A stretch of 64,000 nucleotides of DNA from Thermoproteota archaeon. Lineage in GTDB: Archaea > Thermoproteota > Thermoprotei > Thermoproteales > Thermocladiaceae. The stretch's first letter is position 1. Each line of letters starts with the position of its first letter. Location of the stretch: the NCBI GenBank assembly GCA_013153275.1, contig JAADER010000062.1, positions 61,542-125,541 of the forward strand, written 5' to 3'. The notes under the pieces are model-generated. The model saw only the letters and a list, made by a program, of their open reading frames with translations, searched no databases and was not told where the DNA came from. Of this stretch, positions 24,105-33,203 are shown in pieces. The position numbers and the translations under genes are program-made.

Positions 24105-27100
24105 TTATCTACGTTCCTCTATTGGATCACCAAGCACGAGCTTAGGATATATCCCAAGACTTATCAGCTCCTGGAGAAGCAGCTTAAATGCGTATGGTAC
24201 GACAACCTTCGCTATCCTGCCCTTGTCGCCATGAATTGGACAGACTGGCTTCTTTAATCGTGCATCATACCATGCTATCATTCCACAGTCCTCACATACA
24301 TACATTATGTACTTGTCACTGGACTCAACTAATCTCTCACGGAGTAGGGCAGCAGCTCCATGAGCTATCAGGCAGTCACGTTCCATCTCTCCTAGACGTA
24401 GACCGCCCTCTCTAGATCTGCCTTCTGTCGGCTGTCGTGTCAGTATCTGTACGGGCCCTCTAGCTCTTGCATGTATCTTGTCTGCAACCATGTGGTGAAG
24501 CTTCTGGTAATATACTATTCCTATGAAGATGTCTGCCTCGAGCTTCTCTCCCGTTATTCCACTATACATGACCTCTTTCCCATCCCATCTGAAGCCGAGC
24601 TTGACTAGAGCCTCCTTCAGCTCGTCCTCGGTCACACCCTCGAACGGTGTCGCGTCTACAAGAATTCCACGCATTGCTGCGACTTTTCCAGCCATTGACT
24701 CGAGTATCTGTCCTACAGTCATTCTGCTTGGGAGTGCGTGTGGGTTCATTATTATGTCAGGTATTATTCCATCTTCAGTGAATGGCATGTCCTCCATCGG
24801 TATCACCATCCCTATGACTCCCTTCTGACCATGTCTACTTGCAAACTTGTCGCCAAGCTCTGGAATCCTCTCCTCTCTCACCTTGACCTTGACCAGCTTG
24901 TAGCCCTCGTTCGTCTCTGTGAGGATCACGCTGTCGACTATTCCCTTCTCTCCTCTCCTCACAGTTACTGAGGAGTCTCTTCTACGCATCATTACTGGCG
25001 CCTCGACTAGGGATGTGTAGAATCTTGGTGGAGATGTCTTACCAATGAGTACCTCTCCACTGGAGACGAAGACCTCTGGAGATACTATTCCGTCCTCGTC
25101 TAAGTGTGCATATGCTTCAGAGCCCTTGTAGTCCTTGACGTCTGATGGAGGTATCTCTATCCTATCCTCCTCTCCGCCCGGGTACTTTATCTCCTCTGCC
25201 TCATATGTTCTGAAGAAGAAACTTCTAAACATTCCTCTCTCAATCGCTGCCCTTGACATTATTATTGCGTCCTCCATGTTGTAGCCGGTGTATGTTATTA
25301 GAGCCACAACAGCGTTCTGTCCCGCTGGTCTCTTATCGTATCCTATCAAGCTTATGCCCTTCGTTGTGACGAGAGGTCTCTCAGGATATATCATCAAGTG
25401 TCCTCTGCTGTCCATTCTGTACTTCAGGTTTGATGTTGATAGTCCTAAGCTCTGTTTTGCCATTGCAGCCTCATATGTGTTTCTTGGAGCCTGGTTATGT
25501 TCTAGGTAAGGTATTATATGTGCTATTGCTCCCAGAATTATTGATGGGATGACCTCCATGTGACTGCACTTGGATAGGTCGTCCGTTGGGTCTACGCAGA
25601 CTAGTGCATTCTCCTCCTCGTCCGCGTCCAGGTACTCTATAACGCCCTCTTTAACGAGATCGCTCCACTTGAGCTCACCTTTTCTCAGCTTCTCTATATG
25701 TTCTGGAGTTAGCTTAAGCTTGCCGTTCTCTACTATCAGTACGGGCCTCCTCAGTCTGCCTCCATCACAGTTCACACGTATCTCAGCTCTCGAGGGGAAG
25801 TACGCGATGTTTATCTCATGAGATATGAGTCCTCTTCTCCTCATCTGTCTTATAGTGTTTACAAGCTTCTCGGGATCCTCATGTACGCCTATGAGCCTAC
25901 CGTTCAGATATACCTCCGCTCCTCTTATGCCTTCTCTCCTTGCCTCTAGTACTGGCTTAACTCCTAGACTGTAGAGCTGTCTCTCCACCTCGGCCTCGTC
26001 TATTCCTACCGTGATGTTTGCAAGTAATGCAAGATTCTTAACTAGCCCACAATTCTGTCCTTCAGGCGTCTCTATCGCACAGAGCCTCCCCCACTGTGTT
26101 GGATGGAGATCGCGCGCCTCGAAGTGAGGCTGAGTCCTACTTAGGCTTGATACTACTCTCCTGAGATGACTCAACGTTGAGAGTCTGTTAGTCCTATCAA
26201 GCATCTGAGAGACTCCCGTCCTACCTCCAACCCAGTTACCTGTCGCAAGAGCATGCCTTATCCTCTCCGTGAGTATGTCTGCCCTAACCAGCGTTATCAG
26301 CTGAGGTATTCTTCCACGAGTATACACTTTCTCAAGCTGGGACCTGAGATCTTGTAGAAGTTGCTTGAACACTACTCGGAACAGCTGTGCCATTAGTTCT
26401 CCGGCTATGCGCACTCGCTTGTTAGCTATGTGATCCTTATCGTCAGGTTTTCTTCTCCCAAGAACCATCTCTATTATTCCCTTCACTATCTGGCCGAGGA
26501 ACATTGCCTTCCTGAATCTAGTGTCTGGACTTGGATCGGTTCCCAGGTGCGGGAACAGGTACTTATCAAGGACCTGCATCGCTCTCTCGATTCTAGCCTC
26601 CTTTGGAACTCCAACAGCAACCTTGCTACCAATATAGTCTCTCGCAGCCTCGACGGTTGGCGCAATGTTAGACGAGTAGAGCAACGATGGAAAGAGCTCC
26701 TTCTGTATCTCCACATCGTCGCTCACTGCGAGCACTATGTCTTCATCAGTCTCGAGTCCTAGTGCACGCATTATTACTGGGAAGGGTATTCTTGCCGGGA
26801 TAGCTCTCATGCTCACATATATTATGCCGTCTCTATGTCTCTCTATGATGATAGTGCTCCTGTAGCCTGGCCCCATCGATATCACCTTAGCTGTATGCGT
26901 TATCGATGCCTTCTCACCATAATCGTAGAATGGCCTGTTAGGAGCAAGATCCTCCTGCGTCACTAGAACCCTCTCACTACCATTTATGATGAAGTAGCCT
27001 CCAAAGTCCTCTGGATCCTCAAGCTTCTTAACAAGCTCCTCAGGCCTGAGACCATGAAGGTTACAGTATCTGGAACGTACCATTATGGGAAGGTCCCCTA

Positions 27101-27512
27101 TGTAGACCTTCTCGCGGCTTATCTCCTCATTATTGACATAGAGCACCATGTTTAGATAGAGAGGAGCGGCATAGGTGAGGTTTCTCAATCTTGCCTCTAT
27201 AGGATACACTATGTTCTCACTACCATCAACCTCCTTCACCCTGGGCCTCCCTATCTCGATCTTCTCAAGCCTAACGAAGAGGCCTCCTATCTCCGTCTCT
27301 ACTTTCCCCACCTCATTTATCAGCTTCTGAAGCTTGTTCTCCACAAAATCGTTAAAGGACTCAATCTGATGCCTAACAAGTCCCCACTCCCTTATGTAGG
27401 CCTCAACAAGTACCCACCTATCCTCATAAGTAGGGAAGGGTCCCTCCCTGGTTCTCCTCGACCTCCATATAGGAAGCGGAATTAGGTCAGGATTCTCTCG
27501 GTTCGAAATCAT
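24105..27512 (-). CDS. rpoB: DNA-directed RNA polymerase subunit B
   Basis: A complete, unsplit archaeal RpoB of 1135 residues is encoded from the ATG at 27512 (MISNRENPDLIPLPIW). Upstream in-frame codons to 27608 are unlikely to be used because a TATA-like CTATTTAAACC lies at about 27543-27553. Recognisable parts include the fork region RLCAIETPEGQNCGLVKNLA, the GYNMEDAIIMSR catalytic segment, GDKFASRHGQKGV and the C-terminal clamp zinc site (CEDCGMIAW...CPIH). The unsplit form fits crenarchaeota; many methanogens and halophiles split the gene. Confidence 0.98.
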   Translation of the reverse strand: MISNRENPDLIPLPIWRSRRTREGPFPTYEDRWVLVEAYIREWGLVRHQIESFNDFVENKLQKLINEVGKVETEIGGLFVRLEKIEIGRPRVKEVDGSENIVYPIEARLRNLTYAAPLYLNMVLYVNNEEISREKVYIGDLPIMVRSRYCNLHGLRPEELVKKLEDPEDFGGYFIINGSERVLVTQEDLAPNRPFYDYGEKASITHTAKVISMGPGYRSTIIIERHRDGIIYVSMRAIPARIPFPVIMRALGLETDEDIVLAVSDDVEIQKELFPSLLYSSNIAPTVEAARDYIGSKVAVGVPKEARIERAMQVLDKYLFPHLGTDPSPDTRFRKAMFLGQIVKGIIEMVLGRRKPDDKDHIANKRVRIAGELMAQLFRVVFKQLLQDLRSQLEKVYTRGRIPQLITLVRADILTERIRHALATGNWVGGRTGVSQMLDRTNRLSTLSHLRRVVSSLSRTQPHFEARDLHPTQWGRLCAIETPEGQNCGLVKNLALLANITVGIDEAEVERQLYSLGVKPVLEARREGIRGAEVYLNGRLIGVHEDPEKLVNTIRQMRRRGLISHEINIAYFPSRAEIRVNCDGGRLRRPVLIVENGKLKLTPEHIEKLRKGELKWSDLVKEGVIEYLDADEEENALVCVDPTDDLSKCSHMEVIPSIILGAIAHIIPYLEHNQAPRNTYEAAMAKQSLGLSTSNLKYRMDSRGHLMIYPERPLVTTKGISLIGYDKRPAGQNAVVALITYTGYNMEDAIIMSRAAIERGMFRSFFFRTYEAEEIKYPGGEEDRIEIPPSDVKDYKGSEAYAHLDEDGIVSPEVFVSSGEVLIGKTSPPRFYTSLVEAPVMMRRRDSSVTVRRGEKGIVDSVILTETNEGYKLVKVKVREERIPELGDKFASRHGQKGVIGMVIPMEDMPFTEDGIIPDIIMNPHALPSRMTVGQILESMAGKVAAMRGILVDATPFEGVTEDELKEALVKLGFRWDGKEVMYSGITGEKLEADIFIGIVYYQKLHHMVADKIHARARGPVQILTRQPTEGRSREGGLRLGEMERDCLIAHGAAALLRERLVESSDKYIMYVCEDCGMIAWYDARLKKPVCPIHGDKGRIAKVVVPYAFKLLLQELISLGIYPKLVLGDPIEERR

Positions 27513-27598
27513 TAAACCACTTGACACGACTACACATGTAAGGTTTAAATAGGTTTCTCGAGCAAAAATATGGAAGAGACAGCTGGTGAAGAACAGCC

Positions 27599-29611
27599 AT
27601 GTCAGCACTACCTAGCACAGAGTCGCCATTAAAGATATACTATGTCCCAGAAGAGAACCTATACTTCTTCAAGAAAAGCATAGCAGAGAGATACGGAACA
27701 CCTCAAGACGTAACCACCAGATTCAGATTCTGGGCAGACCCGAGACCCCTCATACCCGACGACATAAGTAGCCTAAGATCCATAGCAAACGTTGATAGAG
27801 ACTTCGTAGAGAAGATCGTTAGGATAGTCAAGAAGTGTACTACTATAGTCAATGTTGTGAATGATCCTAACCTGGACCTGACTAGAGAGTTTATGGTAAA
27901 TGGAGAACTAATATGCACGATAAACTATGATATCTGGAGAAAGGAGCACATAATGATACTAAACAAGATTGGAACAGCACTATACGTAGAGGACGGTTAT
28001 AGATACGTAAAGGTAGAGGAGGATCCCTCAGAGATAGACGGACAGAAGATAAGCGGAGATGAGTACGAGGTCCTTCCAATAGTCAACAAGGATCGGAATA
28101 TAGTTGGAAGCTGCATAATAGTTAACGGAAGAGCAAGAGTAGTTAGAAAATGGAGACCTGTAACAGTGGAGGAGTGTCTACAGGCCATAGATAGAAAATT
28201 GAGAACTCCTCGAGAGCTCTACGAGGCTAATCTCCCCTTCATAGAGGAGAGAAGACAGAAGATAAGGAGAGCCGTAGAGTACTTCGAGAAGAAACATGGA
28301 TTGAAAGGTGTGCTGAGCTTCTCAGGAGGCAAAGATAGTCTCCTAGCACTGTTACTCCTCATAGATGCTGAGTCAAATGCAGAGATAACACATGTCTCTA
28401 TAGAGAACGCTGATCCTCCAACATTGTGTAGCTATATCGACTACATAGAGAAGAGACTAAGCATAAACGTGGTGAGGATAGAGTCGAGGTGGGACAGGAC
28501 TAGAGAGCTTGTAGAGCTTCTCAATGTTCCCTCACGTGGTAACCGATGGTGTACTCCTCTCCTAAAATTTGTACCATTATTAACGTATTTAAAGAAGAAG
28601 TACAATATTAAGAAGATAATAAGCTATGTAGGTAGCAGAAAATCAGAAACAGTTAAGAGACGCATAAGACCAGCAACATATATAGACTCTGAAGCGGGGT
28701 TACTTACACATGCTGTATGTTACAAGTTTCCTAAGCTTCTAGAGTACCTCTATATCTGGTATGGGGCTCGGATAAGGATGTTCGACGACTACCTACACGG
28801 AATTGAAAGATTGAGCTGCGTGATATGCCCATTCAAGTCCTGTCTAGAGTTAGAGAAGTGCGAGAAAAAGTATCCAGAGACTTTCCAGATATGGAGACCA
28901 TACATAGAGAAGCTCACGCGAATAATGATAAAGAGAGAAGAAGATCTAGAAAACGCCATCAAAATACATCTATGGCGATTCTTCATGCTACACTGCGAAG
29001 CACAGTACATTGCAGCAAGAGCTGGAGTAAAGATAGAGGATCCATACTGCTACCAACGTAGATCTATAGAGAACAGTGTAGAGATCTTAAGTATAGAGCG
29101 TAGAGATGACACTATAGGTATAGTCTTGAGAGCAAAGATGCCTAAGACAGGTTCTATACAAGATCTTATTAACAACATCTCAACATTCTATGAAAATACG
29201 AAAATTTTCGAGAGTGATAGAAAGCTTGAGATACATACTGAAGACCTATCTATAATGCTGGACTTGGATAATAGTGTTGTCTATTCAAGATCGAGAGATC
29301 CTGACAAGCTTGTCAATATTCTTAAGATCGTGTTTATGTCACTCTTCTGTATAAAATGCGGACACTGTACAGTTAACTGTGATAGAGATTGTATAGAATT
29401 ACCATATAGAATTCGTAAGGAACTCTGTGATAGATGCGGGCACTGTCTTGATTCATGTGTGCCATATAGGATAATCTTCGACATGGTCATCTATGCACAG
29501 CTAACAAGCATTAGGAAAGCTAGAGAACGATTAGAAGGCATCAGAGAGAAGTATAAGGAGATCCTGATAAAGATGAGAATGGAGAGCGGGCTAGAATGGT
29601 TGCGGTGGTAG
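27599..29611 (+). CDS. PAPS reductase-like PP-loop protein fused to ferredoxin domain
   Basis: The 670-residue protein has four parts. These are an N-terminal rubredoxin-less leader (about residues 1-110), a PUA-like beta domain (about 125-190) and an ATP-pyrophosphatase domain with PP-loop SFSGGKDS near residue 241 and a CxxC pair (CVICPFKSC). A C-terminal domain carries two 4Fe-4S motifs (CIKCGHCTVNC, CDRCGHCLDSC). Archaeal proteins with this layout are annotated as phosphoadenosine phosphosulfate reductase-like. The PUA-like part suggests an RNA substrate, so RNA thiolation is as plausible as sulfate reduction. It diverges from rpoB. Confidence 0.85.
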   Translation: MSALPSTESPLKIYYVPEENLYFFKKSIAERYGTPQDVTTRFRFWADPRPLIPDDISSLRSIANVDRDFVEKIVRIVKKCTTIVNVVNDPNLDLTREFMVNGELICTINYDIWRKEHIMILNKIGTALYVEDGYRYVKVEEDPSEIDGQKISGDEYEVLPIVNKDRNIVGSCIIVNGRARVVRKWRPVTVEECLQAIDRKLRTPRELYEANLPFIEERRQKIRRAVEYFEKKHGLKGVLSFSGGKDSLLALLLLIDAESNAEITHVSIENADPPTLCSYIDYIEKRLSINVVRIESRWDRTRELVELLNVPSRGNRWCTPLLKFVPLLTYLKKKYNIKKIISYVGSRKSETVKRRIRPATYIDSEAGLLTHAVCYKFPKLLEYLYIWYGARIRMFDDYLHGIERLSCVICPFKSCLELEKCEKKYPETFQIWRPYIEKLTRIMIKREEDLENAIKIHLWRFFMLHCEAQYIAARAGVKIEDPYCYQRRSIENSVEILSIERRDDTIGIVLRAKMPKTGSIQDLINNISTFYENTKIFESDRKLEIHTEDLSIMLDLDNSVVYSRSRDPDKLVNILKIVFMSLFCIKCGHCTVNCDRDCIELPYRIRKELCDRCGHCLDSCVPYRIIFDMVIYAQLTSIRKARERLEGIREKYKEILIKMRMESGLEWLRW

Positions 29612-30055
29612 CTTGTCGGAGTACCTTAGTCTGAGCTCTCTGAGAGTTCTCAGCACATCGTTGATATATCCTTCTACACGCTCTCTATCTATGCCATATA
29701 TTCTCAACATTTTAAGAACATCATTCATCACAAGTTCATACTTTCTATACCTCTCATTCAGCTCTCTCCACCTGACGTCTCTGATCAGTTTGCCGATCTC
29801 CCCGTCAATGGGAAGGATTTTCTTTGTCATAAGGAAGGCGATGATGGGATATCCTACATATCTCCTGAATCTCGTACCATTATCGTCACTATATGCTATC
29901 CTTTTCTCAACGTCGACATATACATTATATGTCCTAGTACCGTCGCTAGAGATCACTCTACAGAATTTATCGCTAATAACGTTAACCCTACCTCCGCATA
30001 CCGCTGATAAGGCCTCCAACACCTTAATTCTGGGTGGAAGTTTAAGAAGCTCCAC
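29591..30055 (-). CDS. Hypothetical protein
   Basis: An uncharacterised 154-residue soluble protein opens MELLKLPPRIKVLEALSAVCGG; its second half is strongly helical and charged. I recognise no family. It overlaps the end of the PP-loop gene by 21 bp. The opposite strand also has an open frame of similar length (29613-30068), but that frame is rich in Ser and Leu and looks like a mirror image of this one, so I favour the minus-strand gene. Confidence 0.65.
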   Translation of the reverse strand: MELLKLPPRIKVLEALSAVCGGRVNVISDKFCRVISSDGTRTYNVYVDVEKRIAYSDDNGTRFRRYVGYPIIAFLMTKKILPIDGEIGKLIRDVRWRELNERYRKYELVMNDVLKMLRIYGIDRERVEGYINDVLRTLRELRLRYSDKLPPQPF

Positions 30056-30133
30056 AGAACCTAAATAATAGTCCGATATTTCTACATTCTCTCAAGGAGT
30101 CAAGTAGAAATAAGAGATAAACATATCACGATC

Positions 30134-30943
30134 ATGGAGGTGTACCAGATAGACGCTACAAGTAGCGTGCTTATAACTTGTACTCCAAGAGTAGAGCTCT
30201 GTAGACTCTACGGAGATGTCTACGATATAGGGAAAATGTTCAACATAGTTTATAGAAGAAGAGACTTCGACATCTCCTACCTGAACACTCAGGAACCGAG
30301 AGATAAAGAGAGAAAGATAGTTGAAGAAGTGTTGAGAAGAAGACACAGCTCTGTACTAGAGTTCATAGATACAGTATGGTTCATAGAATGTAGCAGAGTC
30401 GTAACACATGAGCTAGTTAGACATAGACTAGCAAGCTACTGGCAAGAAAGCCAGAGATACTGCCTAGTCAGCGGATACTTACTCCCACGCTCATTACTGA
30501 AAGAAGAGACCATCACCAAGAAGATAATGGAGATCCATGAAACATATATGAAATTAGTCGAGAAATGCAAGAGATTTGGAGAAGATGATAAACAACTATA
30601 TAGGTATATTATACCGAATGCAGCACTATCAAGAATATTCGTAAAAATGAATCTCAGAGAGCTATGCGAAGTATTCATACCATTAAGAATGTGCAGAAGA
30701 GCTCAGCCCGAGATAAGATACATAGCGATGAAGATGTACCTTAAAATAACAGAGAGATTCCCGATACTGAGAAAGTTTACAGGACCAAGATGCATGATAT
30801 ATGGAAAATGTCCAGAATATGGCTTCACAAACGAGGAAGAAATGAAGAAATGTAGAAGAGCAGGCTACATCGAGGCTTTAAGAGAACACGGAACAGAAAG
30901 CGAGATAGAGACGTTAGACAAGATCCTACAGCTTCTCCCCTGA
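30134..30943 (+). CDS. thyX: Flavin-dependent thymidylate synthase
   Basis: ThyX makes dTMP from dUMP using FAD, NADPH and methylenetetrahydrofolate-type cofactors. The family signature RHRX7S is exact: R96-H97-R98, then seven residues, then S106. HSSVLEF near residue 71 and the LRELCEVFIPLRM stretch complete the active site. The 269-residue length and the C-terminal cysteine-containing tail are normal for crenarchaeal ThyX. No ThyA is seen in this window. Confidence 0.95.
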   Translation: MEVYQIDATSSVLITCTPRVELCRLYGDVYDIGKMFNIVYRRRDFDISYLNTQEPRDKERKIVEEVLRRRHSSVLEFIDTVWFIECSRVVTHELVRHRLASYWQESQRYCLVSGYLLPRSLLKEETITKKIMEIHETYMKLVEKCKRFGEDDKQLYRYIIPNAALSRIFVKMNLRELCEVFIPLRMCRRAQPEIRYIAMKMYLKITERFPILRKFTGPRCMIYGKCPEYGFTNEEEMKKCRRAGYIEALREHGTESEIETLDKILQLLP

Positions 30944-30984
30944 AATCACGTCATGAAAAATTCACAATACATTTACATTACTTA

Positions 30985-31042
30985 CTTATCAGTCCGCAGG
31001 GAAGATCCTCATCACTCAGATTTTGGACGGCTCATCACCAGC
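30985..31042 (-). ncRNA. C/D box sRNA
   Basis: On the minus strand: box C GTGATGA (31038-31032), 12-nt guide (31031-31020), box D' CTGA (31019-31016), box C' GTGATGA directly after it (31015-31009), 16-nt guide (31008-30993) and box D CTGA (30992-30989). All four boxes match consensus exactly, the best of the four candidates in this window. It lies in the 147-bp gap between thyX and a minus-strand gene. Targets were not identified. Confidence 0.78.
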
Positions 31043-31090
31043 AGGACCCTAAATCTCTCGATACTAGTTTACCGAACATTAATGTGACAA

Positions 31091-31438
31091 TTATCGCAGG
31101 ATCCTTTCCAATCCCTCATCTATACGTCTTCTGAGGTATGCTAGGTAATAGGTGCTGTCATCTGTAAGGATAGGATCGTTCATTATAGTTTCCTCTAGAT
31201 TCTTAAGTCTTTCAACATTTATCTCAAACATGCCATCTTCCTTCTTATTGATTATGTTAAAGCTCTCAAGAGTCCTTAAGTCCTTTCTTAGTTGTTCCAT
31301 GTTGTCGTAAAGGCTAGTCTTACCTGTTACCCAGAGGTCACGTAGCAGTATTCTGCTTAACGTGTTCTCTCTTATTCGCGTGTTTCCGGTCTTTTCGTAG
31401 AGCCTGTATATTACATGTGCTAGTAAGTACCAGGTCAT
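31091..31438 (-). CDS. Hypothetical protein, possible winged-helix DNA-binding
   Basis: The 115-residue protein is helical and charged. The middle segment SLYDNMEQLRKDLRTLESFNII followed by a DGMFEINV hairpin resembles the recognition helix and wing of a winged-helix domain. It follows thiC by 49 bp on the same strand. No family assignment is possible from sequence. Confidence 0.6.
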   Translation of the reverse strand: MTWYLLAHVIYRLYEKTGNTRIRENTLSRILLRDLWVTGKTSLYDNMEQLRKDLRTLESFNIINKKEDGMFEINVERLKNLEETIMNDPILTDDSTYYLAYLRRRIDEGLERILR

Positions 31439-31487
31439 GAGTATACTAGTGGTAAGAATTTCATAAATATGTTGCTTGGTTACCTTA

Positions 31488-32807
31488 CTATTGATCTCTT
31501 TTTTCGTCTGATGTCTTTAGACCTCTCTTTACAAGTATGAAGTGTAGTATAGGACAGTAGTGTCCGCACATTGTGCATGGCCCTTCCTCTACTGGGCCGA
31601 ACTGTGTTAGTATCTTTTCTGCGTCCTCAGGAAAGAGCAGGTATTTTGTCGTCTCTTTTAACTTCAGTTCTGATCGTAGCTTGCTTATCTCTCTATCTCT
31701 CCACGATACTTTTCTACCTAGCTTAACTATGTCTGCTATATGTGCCGCGATCTTGCTTGCTATCAGTCCCTCCTTGACTTGTTCTGGCGTGGGTAGGCTC
31801 AAGTGCTCTGCTGGCGTCAGGTAGCATAGTAGGTCCGCCCCCGCCGCAGCTGCTAGAGCTGATCCTACTGCCGCGGCGATGTGATCGTATGGTGCTGCTA
31901 CATCTGTTGGTAGTGGTCCAAGAACGTAGTATGGTGCTCCTTTTGTGACTTTTTTCATCAGTTTCACGTCCCATATTATCTCGTTGAGCGGAACATGGCC
32001 CGGTCCCTCAACCATGACCTGCACTCCTCTCTCTCTGGCACGTTTGACCAGTCTAGCAACTGTCAGAAGCTCACCTATCTGGAACTCGTCATGTGCATCG
32101 TCTATGGCTCCAGGTCTCAGAGCATCTCCCAGACTTATCGTTGCATCATACTGTGCGAAGAGCTCTAGCAGATAGTCAAAATGTTCATAGTATGGGTTCT
32201 CCCTCTCGTGATGCAGCATCCAGGCAACTATGAACTCTCCGCCTCTGCTCACGATCGGTATGAGCCTATCTGATCCAGCTAATCTCACTGCTAGGTCACG
32301 TGTGACTCCGGCATGTATTGTCATGAAGTCGACACCATCCTTGAGATGTCTCTCAACAATGTTAAATAGGTCGTCGACCGTGAACTCCAGACCTGACCCA
32401 TGTTTCCTGTAAGCTTCTATGAAGACTTGGTAAGTTGGGACAGTTCCAAATGGTGTTCCCTCAGCCTCTCTGATAAGTTCCCTCCTTATGTGGTCTAGGT
32501 CTCCACCTGTGGATAGGTCCATTATTGTGTCAGCACCATACTTGACGGCCATCCTTACCTTTTCTCTCTCCATGTCTAGATTACATACTCTCGAGCTCGT
32601 TCCTACGTTAACGTTCACCTTCGTGGTAAGTCCCTGACCTATTCCACGTATCTTCACGTTCTCATGTGCAACGTTTCTGACAATTATTACGCGGCCTGAC
32701 GCTATTCTGTCACGTATCTTCTCTGGGCTCACTCCCTCCTGTCTTGCAACCTCTCTCATCTCTTCGGTAATAGATCCTGAGCGTGCAGCTCTGATGAGTG
32801 TGCTCAT
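31488..32807 (-). CDS. thiC: Phosphomethylpyrimidine synthase ThiC
   Basis: ThiC is a radical SAM-type enzyme that converts aminoimidazole ribotide to the HMP phosphate half of thiamine. The family blocks [26 protein letters not shown] and YLTPAEHL are present. The C-terminal cluster ligands read CTMCGHYC, that is CX2CX3C, one residue shorter than the bacterial CX2CX4C. At 439 residues it lacks the N-terminal extension of bacterial ThiC. A perfect inverted repeat lies between the TATA box and the start codon, so expression is probably regulated. Confidence 0.96.
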   Translation of the reverse strand: MSTLIRAARSGSITEEMREVARQEGVSPEKIRDRIASGRVIIVRNVAHENVKIRGIGQGLTTKVNVNVGTSSRVCNLDMEREKVRMAVKYGADTIMDLSTGGDLDHIRRELIREAEGTPFGTVPTYQVFIEAYRKHGSGLEFTVDDLFNIVERHLKDGVDFMTIHAGVTRDLAVRLAGSDRLIPIVSRGGEFIVAWMLHHERENPYYEHFDYLLELFAQYDATISLGDALRPGAIDDAHDEFQIGELLTVARLVKRARERGVQVMVEGPGHVPLNEIIWDVKLMKKVTKGAPYYVLGPLPTDVAAPYDHIAAAVGSALAAAAGADLLCYLTPAEHLSLPTPEQVKEGLIASKIAAHIADIVKLGRKVSWRDREISKLRSELKLKETTKYLLFPEDAEKILTQFGPVEEGPCTMCGHYCPILHFILVKRGLKTSDEKRDQ

Positions 32808-32818
32808 GGAAGCAACAG

Positions 32819-32852
32819 CCTAGCTATACATACTCTAGCTAGGTATTATATC
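32819..32852 (-). promoter_or_regulatory. thiC promoter with palindromic operator-like site
   Basis: On the minus strand, a TATA-like GATATAATA (32852-32844) is followed at once by CCTAGCT (32843-32837), an 11-bp spacer, and AGCTAGG (32825-32819), a perfect 7-bp inverted repeat. The expected transcript start near 32820 falls inside the right arm and the ATG is at 32807. This position suits a repressor site. It could also form a leader hairpin. I see no similar repeat before thi4. Confidence 0.5.
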
Positions 32853-32870
32853 TTGTCCTCGATTACCTTC

Positions 32871-33203
32871 CTAATCTTCTGCTGAAGAGACAACTCTTCT
32901 AGCGTCCTCACTATCCGACTCATACATCTCGAACAGCTGTAGAAAGAGCTCTCTGAGCTTAGCAACTCTCGGATCCTTGTCACGTATCTTCACTATCTTT
33001 ATTCTCCCTATGTGCTTCTCCTCTATGATACCATACTCTTTCAACACATCTAGATGATACTGAACAACCTTATGGTTAAGCTCTGTCATCTTTGTAAGCT
33101 TTGTTATATTTATCTCACAGTGCTCAAACAGTACTCTAAGTATCCTGAGCCTCGTCTTAGACGCTAACAGATCCTCTAACGTGAGCTTCTTATTGCTACT
33201 CAT
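32871..33203 (-). CDS. Winged-helix transcriptional regulator (ArsR-like)
   Basis: A helix-turn-helix core (INITKLTKMTELNHKVVQYHLDVLKEYGIIEE, given here as residues about 32-62) and wing lie in a 110-residue protein, followed by an acidic tail. It resembles ArsR/MarR-type archaeal regulators. It overlaps the stop of cdc6 by 4 bp and so is coexpressed with the replication initiator. It also lies directly upstream of thiC, so it may act on either locus; neither is proven. Confidence 0.82.
   Translation of the reverse strand: MSSNKKLTLEDLLASKTRLRILRVLFEHCEINITKLTKMTELNHKVVQYHLDVLKEYGIIEEKHIGRIKIVKIRDKDPRVAKLRELFLQLFEMYESDSEDARRVVSSAED

Noticed and set aside
29613..30068. Plus-strand frame of 151 codons
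   Set aside because: Composition (Leu, Ser, Thr rich) is typical of an antisense shadow; the minus-strand frame at 29591-30055 has normal charge distribution.
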